From the NCBI GenBank assembly GCA_015064285.1, contig SVSN01000019.1, forward strand, positions 1-42,368: DNA of 42,368 nt, in the 5' to 3' direction. A model generated the notes under the pieces. That model saw only the letters and a program-made list of their open reading frames with translations, was not told the DNA's origin and made no database searches. A program made the translations under genes and the position numbers. Positions 1-7,025 of this stretch are shown in pieces. Source of the DNA: Oscillospiraceae bacterium (GTDB taxonomy: Bacteria > Bacillota > Clostridia > Oscillospirales > CAG-272). Positions within the stretch are counted from its first letter, which is position 1. Each line of letters begins with the position of its first letter.

Positions 1-5
1 AGTAT

Positions 6-11
6 CTCCTT
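6..11 (-). promoter_or_regulatory. RBS of a gene starting beyond the left edge
   Basis: On the minus strand the bases read AAGGAG and leave five bases before the window edge, which is the normal Shine-Dalgarno distance. A minus-strand gene therefore probably starts within a few bases outside the window. It is served by the promoter at 73-101. Nothing of its coding sequence is visible. Confidence 0.5.
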
Positions 12-54
12 TTCATATTCCTGAATGTGTCTGTATCCTCTTGGCATAAAAACT

Positions 55-95
55 CCCTCCTATGGCTTTTTCATTATACCATAGGAGGGTTCTTT
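55..95 (-). terminator. 11-bp dyad: terminator of the lyase operon and possible operator
   Basis: Perfect inverted repeat CCCTCCTATGG (55-65) / CCATAGGAGGG (79-89) with a 13-base loop. On the minus strand it is followed by AGTTTTTA, so it can terminate transcripts leaving the heparinase gene that ends at 154. It also overlaps the promoter at 73-101, so it may do both jobs. Confidence 0.55.
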
Positions 96-101
96 TGTCA
101 T
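73..101 (-). promoter_or_regulatory. Sigma-A-type promoter for the off-edge minus-strand gene
   Basis: The minus strand has ATGACA (101-96), a 17-base spacer and a perfect TATAAT (78-73). Transcription would begin near 66 and give a leader of about 65 bases up to the RBS at 11-6. The -10 box lies in the loop of the inverted repeat at 55-89, so one repeat arm sits in the spacer and the other at +1. That is a good position for a repressor operator. Confidence 0.6.
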
Positions 102-153
102 TGTCCGTTTTTACTGGTCCGGTTCAATCCTGACGGGGTGTTCTTTTTGTGCC

Positions 154-2241
154 TTACAGCAGATCGTACCGCATCACGATGCAGTGATGCTTTTGGGCTT
201 TTGTCTGCCATTTCATATGGTACTGGGGCGGCATGGTAGCGTGGAATCCTTCCGGCACCCCTTCGTTCAGCGGTGTATCGTATTCGTCCGAAACAGCGCA
301 GGAACCAAGATCTCCCAAAATCGGCGTGATCCGCAGTTTTTTACCGTCCCGCTCCACCCATGCGCTGCTGCCGTCTGCGGCTGGCCTTGACAGGGCATGG
401 AGCAGATAATCCACCGTCACCGGCGTTTCCGCTTCGATCCGGTCTTCCACAATCAGCGTCCGGGAGAACAGGCGGTATTTTCTTGTATAGCTCTTCAGCA
501 TGGGGTACGCGTCGGAAAGATCCGTCACCACCCACTGCAGATTCCATTTTTTGCCCCAGCCGGTGATCTTCCCCGTGGCGGTAAAGTCCCGGATCCCCTG
601 CCCTGCGCCATCGATCAGGACGCAGTTGTGGGCTTTGGTGGCGTTGGTCCACTGCAGATGATGGGCCGTGCCGTATTCCCTGCCAAAGTACCCGGAGGGA
701 GAAATCAGCGCCGTTTTGCCGCAGAACAGTGCAAAACTGCCCTGGTCGGCGTGTCGGTGGCTGCCGGAGCCGAATTTTGTAGCATGAATCAGGCAGGCGA
801 AATCATCTTCTCCGTCCGCCAGATCCGTGTGCATAGCGGCAAACCCGGCTTCCGGGAACAGCGCCATATTGTCTTCCGGTTCTGCAGTGACAGACTCCTT
901 CGGCACCGGCAGAAAAGTGTCCAGTAGGTGCAGCAGGTACAGTTCCGGTGCGGGGGTATCATGCTGTCTTTTCTTTGCCAGTTCCGAACCGAACCGTCTG
1001 GCGTATACCCCCAGCGGATCCTGTGCAAAGAAGCCGGGCCATTCCGCATCTTCCGGATGACACCAGTATCCGTCGCAGAAGGGGTGGTTTTCTCTGACCG
1101 GGTCCGCAAAATGCACAAAAAACTTCGCCAGATTCCGGTAAAAAGGACGGGACAGGTAGCTCTTGCCGGTATATCGTTCCACAGCGGAGAAGAAAGGCAG
1201 ATACCACTTGGTATAGCTGGTACTGTAGAATACGCCTTCCGCCCAGCCGCCGTCCGGTGTACCGTAGTATGGGAAAATCCCGCCGTATACCTCTGCGGCA
1301 TAGCGCAGCCATCGTCTGCAGACATCCGCCGGCAGAACACCGCTGTCCGAAAGCACCAGAGCCGCTTCCCCCAGATAGGCAGGCAGCCGTCCCGCATGGG
1401 AACTGCCGGGATTGGCAATGAAATCAAGCCCCGACAGAAGCCGCTCGCACTGATATCCGTAAGCCATCACCACACCGGCGGCGAATTTACGCTCTCCCTC
1501 CGACAGCAGCGGCCAGAGCATATCGTACACGGCAGGCAGGCACCGGGCGTTGGACAGACCGATTTCATCTCCCCGAAAAGGGCCGCACAGACTGCAGGGT
1601 CCTTCCGGATTCCAGTCGCAGATGGTTAAAAACAGTTCTCTGGCAAAGGAGCCGGCTTCTTCATCCCCAAGCAGAGTGTATCCCAGTGCCAGCGCCACCA
1701 GATTCCGGTCACAATAGTCCCGGTACCGGCCGAAATATTCCCTGTACGGCAGGGCATCCGGGTCTCTGTGGTAGCGGGGCGCTTCCGGCAGACCGTCTTT
1801 GTATGCCTGATCTATGTTCCGGCGCAGGACTTCCAGTTCCTTTTCGTGGGTGGCCAGAATCTCCGGGATTTCTTCCCGGGTAAACAGATGTCTGGGGTGT
1901 CCTGCAGGCACGGCGGCAAGAATTTCATCAGCCGTGGGACGAAGAAACCCGATTGCATCCTCCGGTACCGTGAAGCTCTGCACACCCCGGTTCTCGCCCT
2001 CTGCCGTTACATCCCAGGTATACTTTCCCGGTGCAAGCAGTCTGTCCGGTACGGCGGCAGCCTGAACGGTATCCGTCTGCCATACGGTCTCCCCGGCACT
2101 GTTCCACACAGTCACGGTATAGCTGTGCTTCCCGGCAGCCAGCCAGGAAAAGACCGGGGGATTCTCACGAACGGTTTCATCAGGTTGGGGTACAGGGAAA
2201 AGCTGCCCGGAACGGGTATGCTTTTTCAGAAATACTGCCAT
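154..2241 (-). CDS. Heparinase II/III-family polysaccharide lyase (cytoplasmic)
   Basis: A 695-residue protein of the heparinase II/III (DUF4962-like) architecture, which cleaves acidic polysaccharides or oligosaccharides by beta-elimination. Residues ~25-95 form an Ig/FN3-like module (PVFSW, then KYTWDV). A helical toroid spans ~105-440 and contains NPGSSH (277-282) and GGWAEGVFYSTSY (331-343), the usual sites of the catalytic Asn/His/Tyr. The C-terminal beta-sandwich (~460-695) contains SHRHADQGSF (494-503), a family hallmark. There is no signal peptide, so it should act on imported oligosaccharides. The ATG at 2241 was chosen because GGAG lies just upstream and because an in-frame upstream start would run far into the acyltransferase gene, whose stop is 7 bases away. 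The two genes form an operon. The substrate (heparin-like, alginate, ulvan or pectic) cannot be told. Confidence 0.8.
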   Translation of the reverse strand: MAVFLKKHTRSGQLFPVPQPDETVRENPPVFSWLAAGKHSYTVTVWNSAGETVWQTDTVQAAAVPDRLLAPGKYTWDVTAEGENRGVQSFTVPEDAIGFLRPTADEILAAVPAGHPRHLFTREEIPEILATHEKELEVLRRNIDQAYKDGLPEAPRYHRDPDALPYREYFGRYRDYCDRNLVALALGYTLLGDEEAGSFARELFLTICDWNPEGPCSLCGPFRGDEIGLSNARCLPAVYDMLWPLLSEGERKFAAGVVMAYGYQCERLLSGLDFIANPGSSHAGRLPAYLGEAALVLSDSGVLPADVCRRWLRYAAEVYGGIFPYYGTPDGGWAEGVFYSTSYTKWYLPFFSAVERYTGKSYLSRPFYRNLAKFFVHFADPVRENHPFCDGYWCHPEDAEWPGFFAQDPLGVYARRFGSELAKKRQHDTPAPELYLLHLLDTFLPVPKESVTAEPEDNMALFPEAGFAAMHTDLADGEDDFACLIHATKFGSGSHRHADQGSFALFCGKTALISPSGYFGREYGTAHHLQWTNATKAHNCVLIDGAGQGIRDFTATGKITGWGKKWNLQWVVTDLSDAYPMLKSYTRKYRLFSRTLIVEDRIEAETPVTVDYLLHALSRPAADGSSAWVERDGKKLRITPILGDLGSCAVSDEYDTPLNEGVPEGFHATMPPQYHMKWQTKAQKHHCIVMRYDLL

Positions 2242-2248
2242 AACCGTC

Positions 2249-2809
2249 TCACTCCTTTTCTGCCGTTTTTTCTTCCTTATTCTCTCTGGAATACCAGTGA
2301 TACTCTCCGGTAACAGGGTCGATATGTCCCACCTGTTTTGCGGGAATACCAGCCATGATGGCATAGTCCTTTGTGGATTTGGTGACCACGGCACCGGCAC
2401 AGATCAGGTTGGCCTTTCCCAGCTTCACACCGGCGGAGATCATCACATGGGAAGCCAGCCAGCAGCCATCTCCAATGACGATGGAGTCGTCTCCGTCCGG
2501 TTCGGTTCTGCCGGAAAACCAGCCGGTAGCCGGATCGAATTTATGGTTGCCTGCCGCAACGGAACAATGCGGGCCGATGAGCACATTGTCACCCACGGTC
2601 ACGTTGCCGTTGCAGTAGCTGTACAGACCGAAATACACATTGCTGCCGATCTGATCAACGGGAATCCGCACCAGCGCTCCGGGCGCTACCATAGAACCTT
2701 TTCCGATGCCCAGAATGGCCGCACGGCGCAGTCCGTCTTCCCTGTTGTCCCGCCGGTTGCAGAATTCCGTCAGCATCCGGTAGTTGTCGTCGTCAATATA
2801 GTAAGCCAT
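2249..2809 (-). CDS. Left-handed beta-helix O-acetyltransferase (maltose/galactoside acetyltransferase-like)
   Basis: A 186-residue hexapeptide-repeat acyltransferase. Hexapeptide turns are visible from about residue 40 to 165 (for example VTVGDNVLIGPHCSVAAGNH, then IVIGDGCWLASHVMISAGV and LICAGAVVTKS), and the NH of AAGNH fits the catalytic His of acetyl-CoA-dependent sugar acetyltransferases. The ending IMAGIPAKQVG is typical of the group. It is translated from ATG 2809 behind GGGAGG and is the first gene of a two-gene operon with the lyase, so it may acetylate a sugar released or handled by that pathway. The acceptor sugar is unknown. No membrane segment or signal peptide is seen. Confidence 0.8.
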   Translation of the reverse strand: MAYYIDDDNYRMLTEFCNRRDNREDGLRRAAILGIGKGSMVAPGALVRIPVDQIGSNVYFGLYSYCNGNVTVGDNVLIGPHCSVAAGNHKFDPATGWFSGRTEPDGDDSIVIGDGCWLASHVMISAGVKLGKANLICAGAVVTKSTKDYAIMAGIPAKQVGHIDPVTGEYHWYSRENKEEKTAEKE

Positions 2810-2838
2810 GGTTTTTCCTCCCGATGGGTGTTTTTTTC

Positions 2839-2847
2839 AGTATAGCA
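2839..2847 (-). promoter_or_regulatory. Extended -10 promoter of the acyltransferase-lyase operon
   Basis: The minus strand reads TGC followed by TATACT, an extended -10 element. The -35 region (TGGCGA at the proper distance) is poor, as is common with extended -10 promoters. It lies 30 bases upstream of the start codon at 2809. Confidence 0.45.
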
Positions 2848-2960
2848 TACTTCAGGGGAATTCGCCAGTGGAATGGAAAAAAATCCTTTCCGGACTACAT
2901 ATTTTTTCGTCCTGACGGGCATACTGTTTCCGAAATCCAAGAGAAACGGGAGGTTTTCAT

Positions 2961-3584
2961 ATGCCCTTTACCCCAAACGAAACCCAGCTGAACCTGATGC
3001 GTGCCTTTGCCGGCGAAAGCCAGGCGAGAAACCGCTACACCATTGCCGCCGGATGTGCGAAAGAGAAAAACCTGTATGTACTGGAGGATGTCTTCCTGTA
3101 CACTGCCGATCAGGAACGGGCCCATGCCGCTGTATTCTATGATCTGCTGCAGGAAGCAGCCGGTCAGACTCTGCAGATCGACGGCGGTTTTCCCGTGGAC
3201 ATCGATCCGGCGCTGACAAAGATTCTGCAGGCGGCTCAGCACAACGAACTGGCGGAAGCAAATGATGTATATCCGGCTTTCGCAGCACAGGCGGACAGGG
3301 ACGGCAACACCCGCGCGGCCGCCGTATTCCGGGAAATTGCCAAAATTGAAGCCCTGCACGCCGAACGGTTCCGCCAGTTTGAAGCCTGGCTTGCCGGGGA
3401 TGTCCTGTTTGCCGACAGCAACGCAGGCTGTGTATGGATGTGCCAGAACTGCGGACATCTGCACACCGGGAAAGAAGCGCCGGGGGTCTGTCCGGTATGT
3501 CTCCATGCGCAGGGGTATTTTCTCCGGGCGGAAATGTCCGCATACACAGGCAGCAGTCTGTTCCTGCAGCAGATGCAGGTGTAA
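2961..3584 (+). CDS. Rubrerythrin
   Basis: A 207-residue rubrerythrin, a non-haem di-iron peroxidase that reduces hydrogen peroxide in anaerobes. The ferritin-like four-helix domain (about 1-150) carries the iron-ligand motifs GESQARNRY near residue 18, DQERAHA near 50 and EIAKIEALHAERF near 125. A rubredoxin-like domain follows at about 155-190 with paired CxxC motifs (CQNCG and CPVC) for an Fe(Cys)4 centre. ATG 2961 follows a strong GGGAGG. The gene is monocistronic, transcribed away from the lyase operon and closed by the terminator at 3612. I found no clear promoter in 2880-2945. The region between the divergent genes holds no convincing PerR-type box. Confidence 0.9.
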   Translation: MPFTPNETQLNLMRAFAGESQARNRYTIAAGCAKEKNLYVLEDVFLYTADQERAHAAVFYDLLQEAAGQTLQIDGGFPVDIDPALTKILQAAQHNELAEANDVYPAFAAQADRDGNTRAAAVFREIAKIEALHAERFRQFEAWLAGDVLFADSNAGCVWMCQNCGHLHTGKEAPGVCPVCLHAQGYFLRAEMSAYTGSSLFLQQMQV

Positions 3585-3611
3585 ACCGGAAACGCATACA
3601 AAAAACAGAAA

Positions 3612-3642
3612 CACCGTCAGGCAGTACCCGGCGGTGCTTTTT
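3612..3642. terminator. Bidirectional terminator between rubrerythrin and tRNA-Leu
   Basis: Stem CACCGTC (3612-3618) / GGCGGTG (3630-3636), seven pairs with one G-U, and an 11-base loop. It is followed by CTTTTTGT on the plus strand. On the minus strand the stem is followed by a T-rich stretch (complement of AAAAAACAGAAA), so it can also end the tRNA-Leu transcript. Confidence 0.75.
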
Positions 3643-3699
3643 GTATTGGGAAAGAGAAAACGGCGATCCTTCCTTTCGGAAAAACCACCGTCTGTTCAA

Positions 3700-3781
3700 T
3701 GCGGGAGACGGGACTTGAACCCGTACGGAGAAATCCACACGCCCCTCAAACGTGCGCGTCTGCCAGTTCCGCCACTTCCGC
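3700..3781 (-). tRNA. tRNA-Leu(GAG)
   Basis: The minus strand folds as a class II tRNA: acceptor GCGGAAG / CTCCCGC with discriminator A, D-arm GGCGGAACTGGCAGAC, anticodon stem CACGT / GCGTG around loop TTGAGGG (anticodon GAG), short variable arm GGA-TTTC-TCC, and T-arm ACGGG-TTCAAGT-CCCGT. CCA is not encoded. Position 5-68 is an A-C mismatch in the acceptor stem. The promoter is at 3808-3836 and the terminator at 3642-3612. Confidence 0.93.
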
Positions 3782-3807
3782 ATGGCGACATCTCTGTCAC
3801 GGATGGT

Positions 3808-3836
3808 ATTATAGCATAAATCGCATCGTTTGTCAA
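3808..3836 (-). promoter_or_regulatory. Consensus promoter of tRNA-Leu
   Basis: Perfect TTGACA (3836-3831), a 17-base spacer and perfect TATAAT (3813-3808) on the minus strand, 27 bases upstream of the mature tRNA 5' end. Confidence 0.9.
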
Positions 3837-3860
3837 GGGTTTTCTGTAATTTTTATATCG

Positions 3861-4835
3861 TTAATCTTCCAGCAGGATATGCCGGATGGCATCCATGGTT
3901 TCTTCCGTTACACCGTGAGAAATCAGGAATGTGCGGACTCTTTCGCCCACGGGCCGTCCGTCGGGAGCAAAGCATTTCAGCTTCATGGGACAGCCCTCAC
4001 TGTCACGGCTCCGGCAGCCCCACACGGAAAGAGACGTAATCTCATAATCCAGAATCAGGTCTTCTTCCTTCATGCCAAGGATGGCTCCCAGCATATAGCC
4101 GTACAGCCCCGTCCGGTCGGCGCCGCCCCAGCAGTGGTAGTAAACAGGATAGTTGGCTGGATCAGCAAGAACTTCAAAAAACTCCCGGATATGAACCGGA
4201 TCGGTTTCGAAGCTGTTTCCGGCGTTGACCGGCAGCAGAATAAACTGTACATCCGGCCCGAGCGGGCTTTCGGTGATCTTTCCCACCGCTTCTCCCCGTA
4301 TATCCAGATCCGTGCGTATACCGATTTCATCACGGAGAGTGCGGATTCCGGCTTCGGTGATGGTCTTGTGAGTATCCATTTCGGAACCGCGGAACAGAAG
4401 GCCCTGCTTTATTTTTCTGCCGTCTTCAGTCGTCCAGCCGCCGGCATCCCGCACATTGGTGATACCGTCCGCATAAATCCAGCGGGGCGGAAGGTCTTCC
4501 GTGGTAAAAAAGCGCACTTCACTGTCGCCCACCTTCCACCAGTATTTCGTTCCCAGCCGCAGGTTCCGTACCTGTGCCTTTCCCTTTTCACCGGGGATGG
4601 TACGGGCATTCTGAAAGTCCGGGTTATCCGCCAGTGTCACGGCTGTCCCCTCGCCCTTCCAGGTGAACACCACCGGTTCCGGGAAGGTATTGTCGGTTTC
4701 TCCGGTGTCCACAAGATGCCGCCAGTCGATCACCATGGCAACCACCAGCTCTTTGCTGTGGGCACGGAAGTATTTCTGTCGTTCCGTCTGCTGGGATACC
4801 ACGGCATCCTCGGCAGGTGAAAGCAGTTTTATCAT
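3861..4835 (-). CDS. Tyrosine-protein phosphatase (Y_phosphatase3 type), downstream paralogue
   Basis: A 324-residue protein with the cysteine-phosphatase P-loop HCWGGADR (Cys235, Arg241) and the family-typical ITNVRDAGGW (~125-134) and LLFRGSEM (~146-153) motifs. This matches the tyrosine/lipid phosphatase family that includes Listeria LipA. Residues ~50-120 form an Ig/FN3-like module (PVVFTW, then KYWWKVGDSEVRFF). No signal peptide is seen, so it is probably cytoplasmic. It starts one base after the stop of its paralogue and shares the same N-terminal residues (MIKLLSP), so the pair arose by tandem duplication and is co-transcribed from 5884-5855. The substrate could be phosphoprotein, phosphoinositide or another phosphoester. 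The gene runs towards the tRNA-Leu promoter with no clear terminator between them. Confidence 0.85.
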   Translation of the reverse strand: MIKLLSPAEDAVVSQQTERQKYFRAHSKELVVAMVIDWRHLVDTGETDNTFPEPVVFTWKGEGTAVTLADNPDFQNARTIPGEKGKAQVRNLRLGTKYWWKVGDSEVRFFTTEDLPPRWIYADGITNVRDAGGWTTEDGRKIKQGLLFRGSEMDTHKTITEAGIRTLRDEIGIRTDLDIRGEAVGKITESPLGPDVQFILLPVNAGNSFETDPVHIREFFEVLADPANYPVYYHCWGGADRTGLYGYMLGAILGMKEEDLILDYEITSLSVWGCRSRDSEGCPMKLKCFAPDGRPVGERVRTFLISHGVTEETMDAIRHILLED

Positions 4836-4836
4836 A

Positions 4837-5823
4837 TCAGTCTTCCTTTTCTTCCAGCAGAATCGTGCGGATTCTTTCCATCATTTCGTCCGTAACGCCA
4901 TGGGCGCGCAGGAAGTTTTCCGCCTGTTCCTTCACATTCGTTCCGTAAGGTTTGATGCCCTGTACCAGCCCCTGCATTCCTTCGCCGGAACGGCAGCGGA
5001 TCCCCCGCCAGATGGAAATGGACGTAAATTCATAGTCCAGATACAGATCGTCCTCCGGTATGCCAAGGATTGCGCCCACCATAAAGGCAAGGGTTCCCGT
5101 CCGGTCAGCACCGCCCCAGCAGTGGTAATACAGCGGGTACTTGCTCTCGTCCGCCAGAATCTCAAATACTTCCTTCAGGTTGATGGGGTTTGCCGCAAAA
5201 TCATCGTAAGCCGCAAAGGGCAGGAGGCAGTATTCCACACCAAGGGGGCTTTCTGTATGTACCCCCACCGCTTCTCCCCGCAGGTCAAGGTCGGTGCGGA
5301 TGCCAAGTTCGTTTACCATAGTGTTTATCCCGGCCTCGGTGATGAACACATGGGTATTCATTTCGCCGCCACGGTAGAGAAGCCCCTGCTTCACCCGTCT
5401 GCCGTCTTCGGTTTTCCAGCCGCCGGTGTCCCGTACGTTGGTGGTACCGTCCACCCGGATCCATCTGGGAGCCAGATCTTCCGTCACAAAGGAGCGCACT
5501 TCACTGTCGCCCACACGCCACCAGTACTTCCGGGCAATCCTGAAATTATACACCGTCACGGATCCGTTTTCGCCGGGATACCGTCCGGCATCCGCAAATG
5601 CCGGGTTATCGGCAATTTCCAGCACGGCACAGTCGTCCCCTTCCCAGGTAAAGACCACCGGACGGGGCAGGCTTCCATCGGGTGTGCCGGACTTTACTTC
5701 CAGATGCATCCAGTCAATCTTTCCGGTGGAGGTCAGCTCATGACTGTGGAGACGGAATTCGTTCTGTGCTTCGGTGGAAAGAGGCAGCACGGCATCCGCT
5801 TCGGGAGAGAGCAGTTTTATCAT
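4837..5823 (-). CDS. Tyrosine-protein phosphatase (Y_phosphatase3 type), upstream paralogue
   Basis: A 328-residue paralogue of the downstream gene, alignable over its whole length. The P-loop HCWGGADR carries Cys235 and Arg241 at exactly the same positions. TTNVRDTGGW (127-136) and LLYRGGEM (148-155) are the other family motifs, and the general acid is expected in the preceding Asp-containing loops. The N-terminal Ig/FN3-like module (~54-120) reads RPVVFTW, then KYWWRVGDSEVRSF. It is translated from ATG 5823 behind GGAGG and is the first gene of a two-gene operon with its own promoter. The helix after the P-loop and the C-terminal part differ most between the copies, which suggests separate substrates. 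No secretion signal is visible. Confidence 0.85.
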   Translation of the reverse strand: MIKLLSPEADAVLPLSTEAQNEFRLHSHELTSTGKIDWMHLEVKSGTPDGSLPRPVVFTWEGDDCAVLEIADNPAFADAGRYPGENGSVTVYNFRIARKYWWRVGDSEVRSFVTEDLAPRWIRVDGTTNVRDTGGWKTEDGRRVKQGLLYRGGEMNTHVFITEAGINTMVNELGIRTDLDLRGEAVGVHTESPLGVEYCLLPFAAYDDFAANPINLKEVFEILADESKYPLYYHCWGGADRTGTLAFMVGAILGIPEDDLYLDYEFTSISIWRGIRCRSGEGMQGLVQGIKPYGTNVKEQAENFLRAHGVTDEMMERIRTILLEEKED

Positions 5824-5854
5824 ATCGGATATCCTCCGTTTTTGTCTTTTGGAC

Positions 5855-5884
5855 AGTATACCACGAAATGGAGAAATTTGTCAA
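5855..5884 (-). promoter_or_regulatory. Promoter of the tandem phosphatase operon
   Basis: TTGACA (5884-5879), an 18-base spacer and TATACT (5860-5855) on the minus strand. The start codon at 5823 lies about 25 bases beyond the predicted transcription start. The promoter sits just after the stop of the upstream membrane-protein gene, and no terminator separates them. Confidence 0.8.
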
Positions 5885-5910
5885 TGGCTGAGGCCGGTTC
5901 CGGAGCACAG

Positions 5911-6438
5911 TTACTCCCGGCCTGTCATTTCTCTGCGGTCTGCCAGCCGCTTTTTACCACCCAGCAGATATCCGGCAAACATCCCGCCGCCGCAAAGGAA
6001 AGTCTGCAGGGTTGTCAGCGCAAGGAGAAGACCGCCGTACTGTTCCGCTACCGTTACAATATCCAGATTCCAGCTTTTTTCCGGTCCGAGGATCGCATAG
6101 GCAAGATATACAGTATTCAGCGTATGGGGATGTCCGAAGGAAAAGAGGAGCGCCAGCAGAACAAATGCGGCACAGGCACAGCCGATCATGGCCGCTGTCT
6201 TAGGAACGGATATGGCTTCATATCTGGTATTGTCTTTGTATCCCACCCGATAGGAATACAGAGCAGTAGAAGCGATCAGCACCGTGTCCATGGAGAGCGC
6301 AAAAAACAGAGACATATTGGCATCTTCAAAGATCATTTTTACCGGATACTGCAGAACCACCACAGCCAGCAGTCCCAGATAGGAGCCGCCGAAGATATAC
6401 ACGAGGAACAGAAACGTTTTTGAAATAAAGCTTTTCAT
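5911..6438 (-). CDS. Small integral membrane protein of unknown function
   Basis: A 175-residue protein with about four hydrophobic segments (near residues 8-32, 45-62, 82-102 and 138-158), a basic stretch after the last one (GGKKRLADRR) and no recognised motif. ATG 6438 was chosen because AGGA lies 9-10 bases upstream and because the -10 box of a consensus promoter lies at 6481-6476; longer in-frame starts would fall at or before the transcription start. I do not recognise the family. It is divergent from the NusG-II/Gx/ApbE operon and could share regulation through the dyad at 6539-6561. Confidence 0.7.
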   Translation of the reverse strand: MKSFISKTFLFLVYIFGGSYLGLLAVVVLQYPVKMIFEDANMSLFFALSMDTVLIASTALYSYRVGYKDNTRYEAISVPKTAAMIGCACAAFVLLALLFSFGHPHTLNTVYLAYAILGPEKSWNLDIVTVAEQYGGLLLALTTLQTFLCGGGMFAGYLLGGKKRLADRREMTGRE

Positions 6439-6475
6439 GCGTAAAATCCTTTCATATAGCTGTATCTGTATCTGC

Positions 6476-6504
6476 ATTATAGCATAACGGCGGTATCCTG
6501 TCAA
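6476..6504 (-). promoter_or_regulatory. Consensus promoter of the small membrane protein
   Basis: Perfect TTGACA (6504-6499), a 17-base spacer and perfect TATAAT (6481-6476). The leader to ATG 6438 is about 31 bases. Confidence 0.9.
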
Positions 6505-6538
6505 TGTTTGCTTTACATCTCACAAACAAAAAGTATGC

Positions 6539-6561
6539 ATTCCCATCTTTCCGGTGGGAAT
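6539..6561. promoter_or_regulatory. Inverted repeat between divergent promoters, possible operator
   Basis: ATTCCCATC (6539-6547) and GGTGGGAAT (6553-6561) are inverted repeats matching in 8 of 9 positions, five bases apart. They lie between the -35 boxes of the minus promoter (6504) and the plus promoter (6585). No run of T follows, so a protein-binding site is more likely than a terminator. The regulator is unknown. Confidence 0.35.
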
Positions 6562-6584
6562 TTCAGAAAAGGCCAGTGAATCTC

Positions 6585-6613
6585 TTGACTTTTGCACACA
6601 CACACGGTATAAT
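6585..6613 (+). promoter_or_regulatory. Promoter of the NusG-II/Gx/apbE operon
   Basis: TTGACT (6585-6590), a 17-base spacer containing a CA repeat, and perfect TATAAT (6608-6613). The predicted transcription start (about 6619-6621) lies only 2-4 bases before the ATG at 6623. Confidence 0.85.
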
Positions 6614-6622
6614 ATATTCTGT

Positions 6623-7024
6623 ATGAGTATGCTTGAAAATCAAAACGGAAACAAAAAAGCTCTGCCGCATTTCCGCTTCACACGCTGGGACGGAGCGGCG
6701 GCGGCGCTTGTGGTGATTCTGGCGCTTTTTCTCCTTTTTCGTCCGGCACCGGAGGAAGGGACATTCTGCGTTCTCACATGGGACGGCGGTGAGAAAGTCC
6801 TCTCCTTTGCCGAGCCGGAAACCCTGACACTGGAAAGCCGTGGGATCACACTGACGGTCACAGTATCGGAAGACGGCGTATCAGTCACGGAGGCTGACTG
6901 TCCGGACGGTATCTGCCAAAAAACCGGCGTAATCCGACACAGAGGAGAGATTATTGTCTGTATTCCGGCGAATGTGATCATCCGGATTCCCGGAGAAACC
7001 GAAGAAGATTTTATTGCGGGGTAA
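6623..7024 (+). CDS. NusG domain II-containing membrane-anchored protein
   Basis: A 133-residue protein with one N-terminal transmembrane segment (about residues 25-40, AALVVILALFLLF) and an extracytoplasmic NusG-II domain (about 45-133). The hallmark is DCPDGICQKTGVIRHRG, then IVCIPANVIIRI. The family typically sits beside Gx transporter proteins and flavin transferases in Firmicutes, sometimes in extracellular-electron-transfer loci. The first ATG after the promoter is 6623, and a second in-frame ATG follows at 6629. There is no Shine-Dalgarno site, and upstream starts precede the transcription start, so the mRNA looks leaderless. The stop is one base before the next gene. The biochemical function of the domain is not established. 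Confidence 0.8.
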   Translation: MSMLENQNGNKKALPHFRFTRWDGAAAALVVILALFLLFRPAPEEGTFCVLTWDGGEKVLSFAEPETLTLESRGITLTVTVSEDGVSVTEADCPDGICQKTGVIRHRGEIIVCIPANVIIRIPGETEEDFIAG

Positions 7025-7025
7025 T

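Noticed and set aside
2880-2945. PerR or other peroxide-responsive box before rubrerythrin
   Set aside because: The T- and A-rich stretches do not form a convincing PerR-type palindrome, and no clear promoter could be placed beside them.
4663-6423. 586-codon plus-strand frame across both phosphatases and the membrane gene
   Set aside because: It is antisense to two genes with intact HCX5R motifs and their promoter, has no RBS, and crosses intergenic DNA.
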